Source: Lingula anatina
Taxonomy: Eukaryota > Brachiopoda > Lingulata > Lingulida > Lingulidae
Assembly: GCF_001039355.2 (NCBI RefSeq)
Contig: NW_019775753.1
Coordinates: 44,921-108,920 of the forward strand
DNA length: 64,000 bases
Reading direction: 5' to 3'
How positions within the stretch are numbered: position 1 is the stretch's first letter; each line of letters starts with the position of its first letter. The position numbers were made by a program, and so were the translations under genes. Positions 33,665 through 47,377 of the stretch are shown here, piece by piece. The notes below the pieces were generated by a model. The model did no database searches, was not told the DNA's origin, and saw nothing but the letters and a program-made list of their open reading frames with translations.

Positions 33665-35687
33665 ATTCGTTCTCCATTTAAGCACAATAACCAAATCTTG
33701 TTGATTGCATTTTATCTTGCTTGGTCTTCAGCACTCAGTCATCCAATCTATCCGAACCGCTCCATTGTTAATACCGTGTCGATGCTCTTTCGCTTATGAT
33801 GCTCCGAATACATCCAAAGATTTACTTTTAATGATGTTCTTAAAAAAGAAAACGTCTTTTAAAATGTATTTTTGAAATTATCTTAATGTCTAAAATGTTT
33901 TTCTTAGAATTACCATTTTACTATAATCAAATATGTACCATCCAGCTTGTAGTTGCAAATGAATATTATTAGCATGAACACGTCAAACCTATAAAGACCG
34001 GTTCAGGAACGTCAAAAAAAAATCATCTCCGGTGTAAACGAACCCAGTCAAAAGTTGTGAATGATGACATCGGCAAGTTCAACTTAATCGATTCGTTTTT
34101 AAGCTGAAAAAGATGAAGGGGCAGTAGCCTTCGGCCGCCTGGAGATTTTGGACGGGCTGACCACCCACATTCTTCACTCAGCTGCCTGTCAGGGATATTA
34201 GCTGGTCGGTGTCGTATTCCGGGCCGGGTGTCTCGGACTATTGTTTTTGACATGTTAACCATTGTTGGGTCTGCCATGGTTAATAACAAGATCTACGGCT
34301 GCAATTAAGATCTACGGCAGGAATGGGAAGCGAGTGAAGTTCATTGCTCGTTTTATAGTTCTGCTATCTACCTGACATACTTTTTTTTGGACAATTCTGC
34401 AAATTAAAAACCGAAATGAGTTGATAATTTTAAATCGACGTGATCTGCTTTGTTGAAATTTTACCGTTGATAAAGGTGTTTGTTTCAGTGATTTCAGTAG
34501 ATGGGGTATTGATACGCAGAATTTTACGATAACTTGTCAAGGTTTTCTTATCACTAAGCTGAAAATAATATTGAAAAAAATACATATGCATGCATATATA
34601 AATTATTATCAGTCTACAAAAAGATAATATATTCAAGAACTACCTTTTCACTTTTAATTTTATTTCAAACTTGCAGTTTGATGTTTTAGGGATGGGGCGT
34701 TTGATACTGATAAGCATGAAAAACAAAACGATAATGAAATATTGGAAAAAGTAATGAAAGAATTAAGGAAACAGCATTCAATGTGCAGATCATTTAGTGA
34801 TTATCAATGCCGCTAACATCAAAGCAAACGGGTATTGTTCAATATGGAAACTTTCTTGATTTCTTATGCTGTTGGAAATTTGACATTTAACGGAAAATTT
34901 CAGCGAATAATGGTTAATATTTTTCCACACAAAGTGTAAAGCAATCATGTTTTACTTCAGTTTCCGTTAAATTATGAGGTTGACAAATTCCGGACGCTCG
35001 TCTACGCCATTATGGAAAGAATTCTAAAAGCAATGGCAGTGAACCTCGGCGACGTCTACACTTAGCCGCAGCACCCTGGGTAAAGAAGCTTACAGGGGAT
35101 GAAGAAAAAAATTAACCACCCTGGTTTTTATTTCTTAATTTCTAGGAAAGTTGGAGTTTTGTTCTTTTTATTTCTTCTTTTCTTTCTGTCTTTTTTCTTT
35201 CTTTATTTATTTATCTATCAACTCAAGACAAAAAAATTCAATCATATTCCTACGAGCGTTTTTCTTAACATATTCGGTCAAGACCCATGGTAGTTTGTCT
35301 TTGAAGTGATGAGACGTGAAAATTTAAATGAAGGTTTATAATCTGACTTTAGTGAACTGAAAATAACACTGCTGTGGTACAACGACCTGGGATGGGATGC
35401 ATCTGAGTTTTATCAGTCCTTTTTGGTTTTTCATTAATGTGTGTTATATATTTGTAACTTTCCATTAACCTTTGATCAAGTTTTTATTGCAAGCGATCTC
35501 AACCGTGCCTTAAATTTTGGCACCCCCTGTAAACTAACAGTTTGGCTGAACGGTAGCTTAACCAACACCAACCTTTAATTAAAATCTCAGCGTTGCCAGG
35601 GAGGCCCGCAGCGCGCGCCCGACTAATAAGTGATAATGTTTTGTTTTGGCGAAAACCCCACGCGGATCAATTAGCGCTTTTAAAACA

Positions 35688-35762
35688 ATGGCGAGCTACC
35701 GAAATTCCTCTCTGGCAAGAAGCGGCAAAACATCACGTTTTGCGGCGTTATCTTCTGAAGGG
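35688..35762 (+). CDS. Possible first coding exon, gene unknown
   Basis: ATG in good context (AACAATGG) opens 25 codons starting MASYRNSSLARSGKTSRF and closing in phase 0 at a consensus donor GTGAGTAC. The surroundings are more GC- and CpG-rich than neighbours (CGCAGCGCGCGCCC upstream). I found no convincing second exon downstream before Osr and recognise no family. Chance is a real alternative. Confidence 0.25.
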
Positions 35763-37210
35763 GTGAGTACGTTTTCCACCTCGAGGGTCCTCTTAAGTTG
35801 AAAGTATTACATCTTGTAAATTGTAGAACTGTCATGTTTTATTTTGCACGGGTGTTATGCTTGTTTATATAGAGGGTGTTGAGATAGAACGGATCTTACG
35901 CATTTGCCTTCGTGCGTTTCGGGCATCTGACCGTTAGCTGTGGTTGTTTTGACGGCTGACCATCGGACAGTGTGTTGGGCTCCTCCGCCACCCCCCCTCC
36001 CCCCCTCCCATTTGTCAATATGCAGCTCTATGGGTACAGAATTCCTATAGATAATCTATACCATCCAGCCATGGGAATTATTTACGCAAGATGGTCTAGT
36101 TCTATGAGTAACAGTAAATTGATGAACTGGATTGTTTAATTACATATATTTATTTATGTATTCATTTTTATATTATAAGACCCTTTGTTAGACAACATTA
36201 AAATTTAATACAAGTCATACGTAAAACAAAAAAATGTTTTCTGTTCTATTTATTTAATTATTAAATTTGGTTATTTGTTTTTATTTTACATCTATGGCAT
36301 ATTTTACATGTACATGTTGGTTGGAAAGCATACAGCAGGTATATATGAACTTACGAAGTGGTACATGTATGCACATCGCGTGATCAACATATTTGATCTG
36401 TTGTTCGGGTTAATTTGTCTTCAGACTGGCTGTGAGAATGTGAGAATATATGCATTCTCTTTGCTTTGAACATTTTACCAGCAAAACGGGCCCATTGTTA
36501 GAGAAAGGAACGCGCGCTGCATAAATTTAGTTTGATAACTGAACTCTTCAACGTACATCCAGAGCATGAAGGGTTAAACAGTAACGAGCGGGATAAGAAT
36601 TTGAGAAAACCTGTTTTGTTCAATGGTAGTGATAAAGGACTTTTATCGAAAAGACATTCCGTGAATGAAAAATAATCATTCAGAATTGGATGTGTAAAAT
36701 ACGAACAGAAAAGGAATTTTTTCTGGATAAAGATTCATATAAGAAAGACTTGTACAAATTCATTAGTGTTTAACTAAATAAGGCCATTTTAGGGAATTAA
36801 TTTGAAAAAGGTTGATTCAAGGGAACATTACCCTTTACCACTATAAGGGGGGGGGGATATCATAGTAAGGGGGGTCATCATAGACACTATGTACATCAAT
36901 TATGAACTCACAGACGTCGCGTGACGTGACGTGGAGGTCGAGGTCGCGCGTGCCACTGACTCCTTGACGGCATCAGTCCCGCAGATGACAAGTCGTCACG
37001 CAGCCGACGCTGGCGACAAGACTGAATTAACGAAGTAACTGGAGGGTCGCGGAAAAACAATTTGTGCGTCTCTTTTTTTTTCCAAAGGCCTTTGATGTTG
37101 GGCTTGTAATTAGTCTGCAAGGAGTTGTCCGGTGCATTTTCCACAAAATAGCCACTGTACTAAGTTGAGACCCTGACCATAGATAATAGCCTACCAGAGG
37201 CTACGTATTG
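35763..37210. other. Gene-free stretch
   Basis: AT-rich, with a C-rich run near 35990 and a G run at 36847. Nothing else supported. Confidence 0.5.
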
Positions 37211-37662
37211 CAGGGGCGGATCCAGGATTATTTGAAGGGGGTCTTTGAATGCAAAGCCGACCCCCCCCCCCCCCCCCCCTTGGCGTGGGTTGAAAGTCCC
37301 CGAAAATAGGCCTATTTGGTATTTTCGAGGGCGAACGGTGCAATTTTGGTACGGTTTAGAACTATGATTCAGCTAGTTAAAATTCTAATTTTAAGAGGNN
37401 NNNNNNNNNNNNNNNNNNNNNNNNNNNNNNNNNNNNNNNCCCCCCCCCCCCCCCCCCCCTTGGCGTGGGTTGAAAGTCCCCGAAAATAGGCCTATTTGGT
37501 ATTTTCGAGGGCGAACGGTGCAATTTTGGTACGGTTAAGAACTATGATTCAGCTAGTTAAAATTCTAATTTTAAGAGGGGGCCATTGGTGTGTTTTTTTG
37601 TTTCAGAAATCGAAGGGGGGAGTCAGGACCCCAATCCCCCCATCCCCCTAAATCCGCCACTG
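37211..37662. mobile_element. hAT-like MITE spanning an assembly gap
   Basis: Begins CAGGGGCGGATCCAGG and ends AAATCCGCCACTG, the inverted CAGxGGCGGATCCAG ends typical of hAT-type non-autonomous elements, with partial TATTG repeats at both borders. N run 37399-37439. The 140 bp left of the gap (poly-C then TTGGCGTGGG) recur to its right, so the assembled length is probably inflated. Confidence 0.75.
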
Positions 37663-40600
37663 TATTGGTTGATCCACCCGTTTTGTCGGTTTAAAGAGTG
37701 TCCTCGATTTCTCGATTTAATCCGTACCTTGCATGATTTTTTTCAATGCGCTTTTGGTTGTATAGTTAGTTGCAGAAGGCTAGATGTCCTGTCGCTGTTA
37801 TTAATATAGTTTGTACAATCATTCCCAATAATTCAAAGCCTAAACCGGTATACATTTCACAGCTAAATCATTTTATCTAAATCACTTCTGTTCAAGACAA
37901 ATTCCGTTTGATGGCGATTGGTGAAGTTATAGATAGATAACGATGATAATGCATAGGTCCAAATGACTGTGTGCTTTATACAATGATGTAAACAGAATAT
38001 GATGTCTCTCTCTTTGGAAAGAGAGGTCTATTTTTACTTAACAGGTAATGTATATTAAACTAAATTTATTATTTTTTCTTTGGTGAAACGCCTTTTTTTC
38101 TATGCGTTTCCTTTTCCAGTGTTTGTCGTGTACCGGTGTAGAATGAACAGTTATTTATTGCACTTCCGCTTCAATACATTAACTTTGTCACTCCATTTAA
38201 CAGCGTGTTGCTTGAAAAGAATAAGCGTTCGAAAATTTCAGAAGTCATCATGACTTAACACATCCTTGGTAACAGTGTAAGATTTATAAATGTATATTTA
38301 CACAGTATTTAAACAAAATATTTTAATAACAATTTTTAATTTATGGAAATGTTAGGTTTTCCGTTGTTAAACGCAGTGAGGCAGACGATACACGACTCAC
38401 GGCATACGATTCCCACGGTCGACCATTCAAAAAAACAAATAGTTTCAAACACCTTTACAACGGTTAAAACTAGCCCCACTCAAGCTATATCGAGCTAACG
38501 GAGAAACGCGTTGTTAAAGTTTGTCCAAAACAGCTCAAATGGCGGCTTTATAACTTAACGACTTCCAAATATTAGCTTCAGAGATAAGGTAAGTTGACGG
38601 AGGAACGATAAACTCCCGATTTAACGTCAGCTCTTGCGTTCTCCAAGATACTCTTGAGGGGCCCGTAAGTGGCATATTTACGCGGCGCCTCTTTGAGTAG
38701 ATCATAAAGGGATAAATTAGATAACGAATGTGATGAATATTAGGCGCTACCGTGTTAACGAAGCCTCTTACACGAACCTCGGCAATGTCCGGATATTTTC
38801 GACGGGTCTCGCTATGCAATGCATATCATTTATGAAGTCTTGCCTACTGATTTTTTCTAACTTAAAGTTAAGGTCTATAAATGTTTTCTACTTGACTTTC
38901 GCAGGGCAAATATTATTTGTTATAAAGTCCCGCCTTATAAATTTTGGAAAAACGAAAACTTATAACCCATCATCCAAATAACCCATTCACTCCACACACA
39001 TGGAAACCTTTAAAGGTCTAAATGTACAAACTTTTATTTGATGATGATGAAAAAATAAATAAATAAAAAGTTTGTATTTGATGATGATGAAAAATAAATA
39101 AATAAAAAGATAAACCGTGGCAAAACGGCTTAAATTACACTGCCAAATTGATATGGTCGAAAAGTTCTGTTGTTAAGGTTGTTAAAACAGGGTCATTTGT
39201 ACCAAGATTAGATCACTTTAATTCATCAACCATGAGTGGTGTTCGTGGGAAAAGCTGAATTTCCTAAAAAGAGAAAAACAAGACAAATGATAGTAGAGGC
39301 AGGAACAGAAACCGTAACATTTGTCTTTTGTTAATGTTGATGATCTTAAAATACCAAGTTATACAAGTACCATTTCATGCACTGAGAGACATTCATGAAA
39401 TAATTTGGTAAAGGCCAGTCCTAAGTTAGAGAAATTATCACATTATTACAGATGACATCGAACACAGAAGTCTCAAAGACACATTCGACAAAATTCCTTG
39501 AAATGTAACACTAGCAATGCCACAGTTCTTTGATCGTCTGCGCCCAAAGATGTCGTCTGCTCGAGAGGCTCCGTCGCTCTCACAGTAGTGTGTACTATCG
39601 TATTAGACAAGAGCTCGCGGCCACGGCCCATCTTTATGGCGTCTTGATTCATGACGAAGTTCCCGTCGCTGTGACATTTCTTGACTACCCCTTTTATTTA
39701 CCTCGGCGCGAGCTCACAGTTCACCCTGTTCACTGTTGTGTCGTCTGCCGATTTTTTTCCCTCTGTCCCATTCTCTCCTGAACTACTGAACGCCATGTTG
39801 GGCTCAGAATGCTGTTGAAGATTATTGTATGTCAAGAGTGGGAGAAATTTTGATTTTGATGACCGCCTGGTCTGTGGGAACGCTTTGAGGTTACATTTTT
39901 TTCTTTTGGAGTTAATTTTCCAATCGATGGACATTAAGCTTCATTGCCGCTTAATTCATTTCACTGGGGCATTGTACAACATAACAACGGACACGTGCCC
40001 TCCGTAGAGAACAAATTTGCTATCAGGTAAATTTCTAGGAAAATCTGCATTCTGAATTTTTCCCCAAGCAATCAAACTCTCGATAAAGGAGCCTGACTTT
40101 GAATGACAAACCATAGGGTACGACAAGACACTGTCGTCCATTGACTACCGAGTACCGAGAGGCTCAGCTTCGTATTTTTAGAAGAAAAAGCTTATTGGGG
40201 TGGATAGCGTAACTGTGCGTCCCCGGATTATTCGGCATCGACTTCGCAACAGGTTCAAATATGACGGCATTCTCTGACGATTTTCTTACAAGGTAGGCGC
40301 GCTATTTCACTGTTCAGTTTTTCTAAACTCATTCAAGTACAGTTACAATGTGATATTCGCCTCTTGGTAAAATGTTCTTATTTGGTCGAAAAAAATTAAG
40401 ACATTTTTATCGCCGCATTTGATCAGTTATTATATACATGTGCACAAGTTTTTAATTGATAGAAAAAATCTTGAACGTTTCTAAAGCGATTAAGCGTGTT
40501 TTTACCTTGATGGCATGAGGAGTTTACCCTTCATCAAAAGGCGTTGATCACATAACTGGCACATTGATGTAAGCACGTTGATGCCCGTTAGAACCGATTT

Positions 40601-41977
40601 ATTTTTATCATCATTACAATACATGTATAAACAATACTAACCCCATTTCAGCAAAATTTGAAAATTTCTAGTTATTGGATTGAAAGAATTTATAAAATAT
40701 TATTCTTCCCTATCCGGGTCGTTTGCTTCTCTTCGTCTATCTGTGTCTTACGTGAATTCTGCTTAAGAGGAACAAGGTGTTCTTTGCACTGGAAAAAAAA
40801 CTAAGATAAAACTACAGAAAAAGAAAGCATAATTAAATACACGGTAGAACGTAATGCATTCGAGTAAAAAATCAAGTAGTATTTCTTTATTACTGTGACA
40901 TGCGAGTAAATATAAGTTTATAAATCAACTGGCCTCATGGGCGAACAAGTCACCAGATATTGTACTTACATAAACATAAGTTTAAGGGTATAAGTTATAA
41001 CAATGAAGAGCAAACACGATTAGATAAATAATGATACAGTATAGTATGAGTACGACGACTGACCTTGACAATATGGTGTGAAAAAAATCACTCTCACAAA
41101 AAAAATATAGCTCATAGTAGAGACACCTACATATTTGGTTGGCATTAAGACACATGACTAACTGTCTTTGTTTTAACCACTGCAGACGTAAAATTTAGAC
41201 TTCGCTTGTATTTGATGTTCAGTAAAGCTGCTCTGTTAAGCAAGAAAAAAAGAAAGAGAAAAAAAAAAAAAAACAGGTAGTATAGGAGCCGCCTTGATTG
41301 TGCACAAAATAAAAAAATATGTTTTGCTACTTCCCCTTGAGGATTGAAAAGCGTCACATGCATGTAAGGACATAAAAACGTACATAGATTTGCGTATTAC
41401 GAAAAAACATTATAACAATATGAATAAAAAAGTGCATAGAACTGCGTATTACGATGAATGCTTATAATAATATGAATATGATGCTTGCATTTTGATTTAT
41501 CAATCTGTCTCTATGATTAGTTGATCTTGATAATTTATCATCTATGAATTCCTACTTTATTAACCTTTTTCAATTATTTAATTATGTAAATAAGCTAAAA
41601 TGTGGGTTTCTTTCTACCATTATTCTCTGTACAATTACCAAAACTAATATGTTCTTCTCTTAATATGTACACGTGCTTTTTGGAGTAACACATCAAGAAT
41701 CTGCCTGCAGATGGTGTCTTTTATCATTGTGTTTTATTCATTTGGTTATTTCATGTTATTTGTTGGTTAAATGGTATATTTCGAAATATTTTTCTATTGG
41801 ACTGCATGCGTCGTTGATTACAGCATTCGGACCTTAAATTGTCCAACAACGTTGCAAGAATGTCACATATATGCACGTAACAATACAAGAATGTTCCTGT
41901 TTATATACGAAGGTTATACACGTAGGCCTACTTCTCACTCCTTAAACCGCGTCCCACGTTTCTTGTTCACACACATA

Positions 41978-42014
<37 letters not shown>

Positions 42015-42348
42015 TAATTTCTATGTACTTAAACAGCAGTTAATTATGTCCATTCCCATTCCATGTCTTTTCTCATCTACCAACTTATCGCGCTCTGCGT
42101 TACGCCGTTTGATCTTCCTAATGCGCCCATTATGCCATTACGCGTAACATCTCTCGCCAGTATGCACCCATTTCAACTTCAAAGCGGGACCACCGGAAAG
42201 TCAACGGTGAATCATGCGTGCGTGAAATGGGAATTCTCGGGAATTTAAATTTGAACCTGTTGCCTATCTCGTGTCATCACTCTATGAGCAAGGCTGGGGG
42301 TATTGCTGAAGAATTACAATGAATCACGAGTACTAGGTGACCAGCTGG
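37663..42348. other. Gene-free stretch
   Basis: No gene recognised on either strand. Holds a 38-bp tandem pair at 39031-39109 (TTGATGATGATGAAAAA...AAATAAA) and a CA tract. Short open frames show no domain. Confidence 0.5.
41968..42013. repeat. (AC)n microsatellite
   Basis: Nearly uninterrupted AC run with one ATAC interruption. Confidence 0.9.
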
Positions 42349-42636
42349 CCCGCAAGAAAACGCAGTAGATACTCCAGCGCAGTAGACTACTGCAATCATA
42401 ATGCAAACATGCTTCAAATCTGCTTCGATTTGGGAGCTAATTAGCATATTTGAAAAATGCTTCTATCATGCTGTTAATCTACTGCATTAATGCTCCTTTT
42501 TGTACAAACCTATGTACTTTTTGGAGTAGAATTGCAGTAGGCTATGCTGCATTTCTACTGCAAATATGCTCCACACCACTACTGCGTTAATGCTTTTTTG
42601 CTACTTCGATAGCCTACTACTGCATTTTCGTGCGGG
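42349..42636. mobile_element. GCAGTAG-rich MITE, copy 2
   Basis: 288-bp reverse-complement relative of 845-1127, from CCCGCAAGAAAACGCAGTAG to CTACTGCATTTTCGTGCGGG, with the shared interior phrase GGGAGCTAATTAGCATAT. No coding capacity. Confidence 0.8.
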
Positions 42637-45600
42637 GGTGCTTGGGGTGGTTACAGTATTCCATTGATAGACCCACTGTAGGGCTATATATTTCTCTTTT
42701 AGCGATGTTTGCTGATGCACAATGTTTCAACCCCGTTTTATCATTGATAAATCTGATATAAATTAATATTTTAATAAATGAATAAAATTATGACTTCAAA
42801 TACCAATAATCAACCGGTGCCAGTAGGTACATTGCAATTCCCATGATGTAGCCTATGTAAAAAACTGCGTTTAAAATCAAACGATTAACACACAGAAAAG
42901 ATCTGAACATAGCATGTAAAAAACCACAAAATGCCACTACTTAGGTTTATATTAATTTTACTAGTTAATAGAAGCTATTTTTAGCTGTTGGTGCTCAGAG
43001 AAGAGAAAAATAACACTGCGCTTGAAGCTCACAAAACATTTTTCTAATACCGAGTACGCAGTGCTGCATTACACCAATTCCTTTTTTTTTTTTTTTTTTT
43101 TTTTTGGGGGGGGGGGGTTAAAATATTATTGCCTCCCTCTTCTTAAATATCTGGATATCTGCCATCGGGTATGGGCTAATTTTCATCTTTGAGACGCCTT
43201 AAGTATCCCTCAGTCTGGATAAAGCTGTGCTCTCGATAGATCAATTATAAAAAGGAAAAAAAAAGACAAACGGAGAGAGAAAAGTTGCCATAGTTACACA
43301 CGCTCCGTGCTGCCTTTCCATCTTAATACGCATGCGCAAAATAATCGTCCCCAGGTGTTTTGCCATTAGCGGGTTTAATATAGTCTCCCGTTTGACAGAA
43401 TGCCATTTAAAGAAAATGAAGTGGGCTGACGCAGGGGCAGAGCCTTTGACATTTCAACACAGCCTTCTTAAGAATCCCCTTTAAACGTTCTTTTAAGTAT
43501 ATGCGGTGATTAATTGTGACTTGGAATTAAAACGGTGTTTTCTCTGGTTTTACAAGCAGTCAGAACAAGGTTCCACATGCACCTGCGGTACTTGAACTTT
43601 AATTGCCTTATTTCATTTGTAACGACCATTAAAAGAACAGAAGAATATAACAATGGAGAAAATGCATAAAGATTTCAACATTAGAATGCCGTAACTTTCA
43701 TCGTTGGGATTTATTACGCATGCGTCGTGCGTGCTAGAGACATCTCGTCTGTGCCGAATTTGCATTCTGAGGATAATTTGGTTTGGTAGTATTTTAATCC
43801 ATTTTAGGTCTGAAAAAATGAGGATTTTTTTTTTTTGCTTTATTGTTGATAAAGAATTATGCTTTTTCTTGTAGCCTAGTGAGTAGGAGAAAGAAAAGAT
43901 GAATGTGGGTGAGGGATCGTCGTTAATTTTTATTATCATTAACTTGTATTCCTGAGAACAAATTTCAAAAAAAAAATAAAAAAAAGAGCATGAGGAAATT
44001 TTATGCGTGCTTTTACAAGGGTAAATGTGGATAATCTGGAGTTGATTGAGAAGCTGGAAACTGGAATAAAACTTCAATCGAAGGAATAGGATCATTGCAG
44101 TGTTAATAAATATGTTTTTTCGGTCGTTTTATCGATATATTTCCTTTAAGCACAATATATTTCTCCTCATTCATCATTTCAAAATATCGGAAAAGAACTT
44201 GTAAAATATATGTATTATCAGTAAAGTATATTTAATTTCTGTAAGTTTAAGGGGATTGACAGTCAAAAGGCCCAATATGAACTCTGGCGTACTTTACTTG
44301 TATCTCTACACGGCTGTTTCGGGGCGGACCACACGAAACATTGTCAAATAGAAAGCGGTAGCAAGTGGAATTCAAATTCTTATCAGTACTGCGAATCGAC
44401 ATATCACTTTCCAAACACGTGTTTTTAACAGGGTTATCTGATGGAAAGGGTAAAACGGGGAAAAAAGTCCTGTTATTGAGAGATGATTTTTCACACCGCG
44501 TTATTGTTAACATGTGTCTGTTTGCTTTTCTGCGGTATTGTTTTTATTAGCGTTTATTGAAAAAAAGCGAGAAAATGCATACCAAGTCATAAACACTGTT
44601 AGTGTATAGAAAAACCACAGTTAATATTTTTTGGTAAGCGTGTACACACTTTTATCAGTTTATATAGTAAAAGATATCTACTGGCTTACAATAGTATAAC
44701 GTTCTTGTTGCATGTATTTAATGAGATATCTAAATAGTTCTTGTATTTTATCTTAATACTGCAGGTATATTGCATCTTGTCAAGGTGAAAACGATTTTTC
44801 ATAGTACGGCTTTGCTTAAAATTCCATTTTTACTCGATGTGAAAATGTCAAGATGTCATTCAATCGTTTTCTTTTATTAAGTCAACTGTAGAGAAAAACC
44901 TTGACAATGAGAGCATTTATCTATTGCGTACTGTTGAACACGCAAATCAGTTACTCTTCGGTTTTACATGTGTTGTAAGTACATTGTACATTAAGTAGGC
45001 ATGTCAAGCCGGGCCCGGGGCATTTTTTTTTATAATTTATTTATTTATTTACTTTTGTCACGACATTATCCGTTAAACACTAACGTCTTTTACCTAAAAA
45101 TACAAATTATAAAATGTTAGCAAAATAGCCCGATTATCCACTTTTAACAACTACATTCACTCCCAGTTCTTACTACGGGTATAAAGTGAAAACGCGAAGC
45201 ACACCGGCCCAGCTGGAGACTCCATTTATACGAGAGCTCCGCTGCCGTAAATCATGTCTGCTTGCTCACGACACTGATGGAGAGCGACATACCCACCACG
45301 GTATTTCGGACACAGTAACGACACTAAATCTTGCTCGAAGGTGGGAGCCTTTTGAAACGGTTAGATAAGTCATAAATAACTGCTAACCAAAGTAAGCTGT
45401 GTTTATTTTTTTTTCTTGACGCACAATTTAAACGGAGAGAGATAGAAACTATAGGAAGGTGAATTTTGGTTTGTTGCAATTGCAGGTCTTAAGCTTTTAG
45501 GTTGTAAAAAGGTGGGGAAAATTTAAGGAAAACATCTCGGTTGTGGAATGAATAAAAAGAAAGCCAATGGAAGAGGGCAAAGAGACATAAGAAAAAAAGA

Positions 45601-47200
45601 ATCAATAAACACTAAGTCTGTGTTCTAGATAAAATATTAGTTAAAAACTAAGTCTGTCACATAGAGACAATAGTAGCTGAATTTTTTAATTGTATTTCTG
45701 CATAATTCATAATTCTAAACCCTACAATATCTAAAAAGGACATAAAAAATTTAAGAAAAAGTTTGGACTTCGAGAACGAAAAAAGCGGCTTTTTTTTCTT
45801 TTGTGTATTTTAATGCCTTTGATATCCCTGCATAAGGCTGTCATTATCAATAAACCTGTATCACATATGTGGTTTTTATTCAAAATTACGATGGAAGAAA
45901 CTGCAATTTAATTTGAACCGAACGGAAGAAACACGTGTTGTGGCTATTTTTTCTACTTTTTATATTCCATTTTCAGTTATTCTTTATGTATTTCTTTCAA
46001 AATAATACCCTTTTTTTCTTCGAAAAAACAGACTTCAAAACGGAACACGAGCCTGCGTGGATAGTATTTATATTTCAAAGTTTTTCCAGGGGCGTGAAAA
46101 GGACGTCATTTTTCTTATCCACCGGACATGTTATAACGATAAACGCCTTAGGTTGAAACGCATTTCATAAGACACGCGCATCGCGTTATTCAAACCCCGG
46201 CCACTTGTAAAATCATACGCGGCCCCGGAGCGAGCATTCCGTTAACCCATTCGTTAGCGTTTATGATTCTGATCATATGCGACGCGCAGCTTTGGTTGTA
46301 AATGCTACCGGGCCATTGCGGCTGTGAAAGCTGTCGTTTTCAAGTGTTTTCATCGCAGCTTTTTGCTACTTTCTACACGTGGCGGCAATTTAGAACGCTC
46401 GTCTTTGGGACTTCGCGCGAACAACTGTGCTCTCTCTTGACCATATACTGCAGGTCTCAGACGATTGATACAGATATATGAAAAAAAAACGTTTGTGTCT
46501 ATTATGAATTTTGTGATATCCGTGGTTTCTGAAATTTGAATAAGACAAGTAGTTTATAATTATTTGATGTATAAAATGGTTTATTGATTCCGTGTGAGTG
46601 ACATAAAATGTTCCATGTTTTAGCAAGATGCCTAATTTCATAAATTTTAGTTGAAAAAAATGCAATTTTACAATCGCTAATCCCGACATTTCAACTGCAG
46701 AGCGTGAAATAGTAAAACAGAAAAAAAAATGATAATGAAGCAAGGGAATCCAATGATTTGTCGGATACACCTAAAAAACAGCTACACGCCAATTAGGCAG
46801 AGCACGAGACAAATATGCGTGACAATCAAAGGCAGTCATTGTCTTAATTGTGAAACACTTTTACATGTAATTTGTTTAAAACAACGAGTCTTTTGTCTAG
46901 TCACTTGCGTATGTTAAGCTTTATTCGAGAATGTTTCATTGATAAATACACTGTAATTTGAAGTTGAGGAAAATCAAAAGTAATCACCAGTTTCTTCTTA
47001 ATTTACTAGCAATCTCTCTTTTGAATGAATCGCATGTTAAAGTTGCATAAAGGGTGTCATCATATATTTCATACACTGGGATTACCTTTTATACACTACA
47101 TCATATTAAAATGAATCATTCATGTCGGACCTGCGGTTAGCTGATCTTTCTCGGCTCTCAGCGGTAGGGGCAGGCGATGAATGCTTGAGGAACTCTAACG
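42637..47200. other. Gene-free stretch
   Basis: Contains T24/G12 homopolymers at 43082-43117 and CpG-richer patches around 46180-46400. A 160-codon frame at 43613-44095 (minus) is low-complexity and has no recognised domain. Distal regulatory DNA of Osr is possible but not visible as such. Confidence 0.4.
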
Positions 47201-47377
47201 AGACATAAATAGTGTAAATGTACGGCTCAATTACGCGAGAAGAGACAAAGTACGGTGTTCTTTATTACGGCGATATTTAGTAAATCAGGAACCGTGGGCT
47301 GTCGTTATATACTGTACCAACAGCTGTGGTGGGTTCAGAGTTTTTACCAGACGCTCTGTGCTCTGGTTTCCACCAAG
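47201..47377 (+). promoter_or_regulatory. Candidate Osr promoter and 5' untranslated exon
   Basis: A CpG-bearing stretch ending CCACCAAG before the donor GTGAGAAC at 47378; a second donor (CAG, then GTAAAT) lies at 47398. The coding exon of Osr has an upstream acceptor at 48587, so a non-coding exon is expected. This is the nearest plausible one, by inference only. Confidence 0.25.

Larger units (their letters stand above)
31099..35131. repeat. 4-kb direct duplication, copy 2
   Basis: Partner of 26800-31015. Similarity stops at CCCTGGTTTTTAT, after which copy 2 runs into unique sequence. Conserved open frames in the two copies reflect recent duplication, not coding selection. Confidence 0.8.

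Noticed and set aside
43613-44095. 160-codon minus frame.
   Set aside because: Low-complexity Phe/Ser/Ile/Lys translation of AT-rich DNA.
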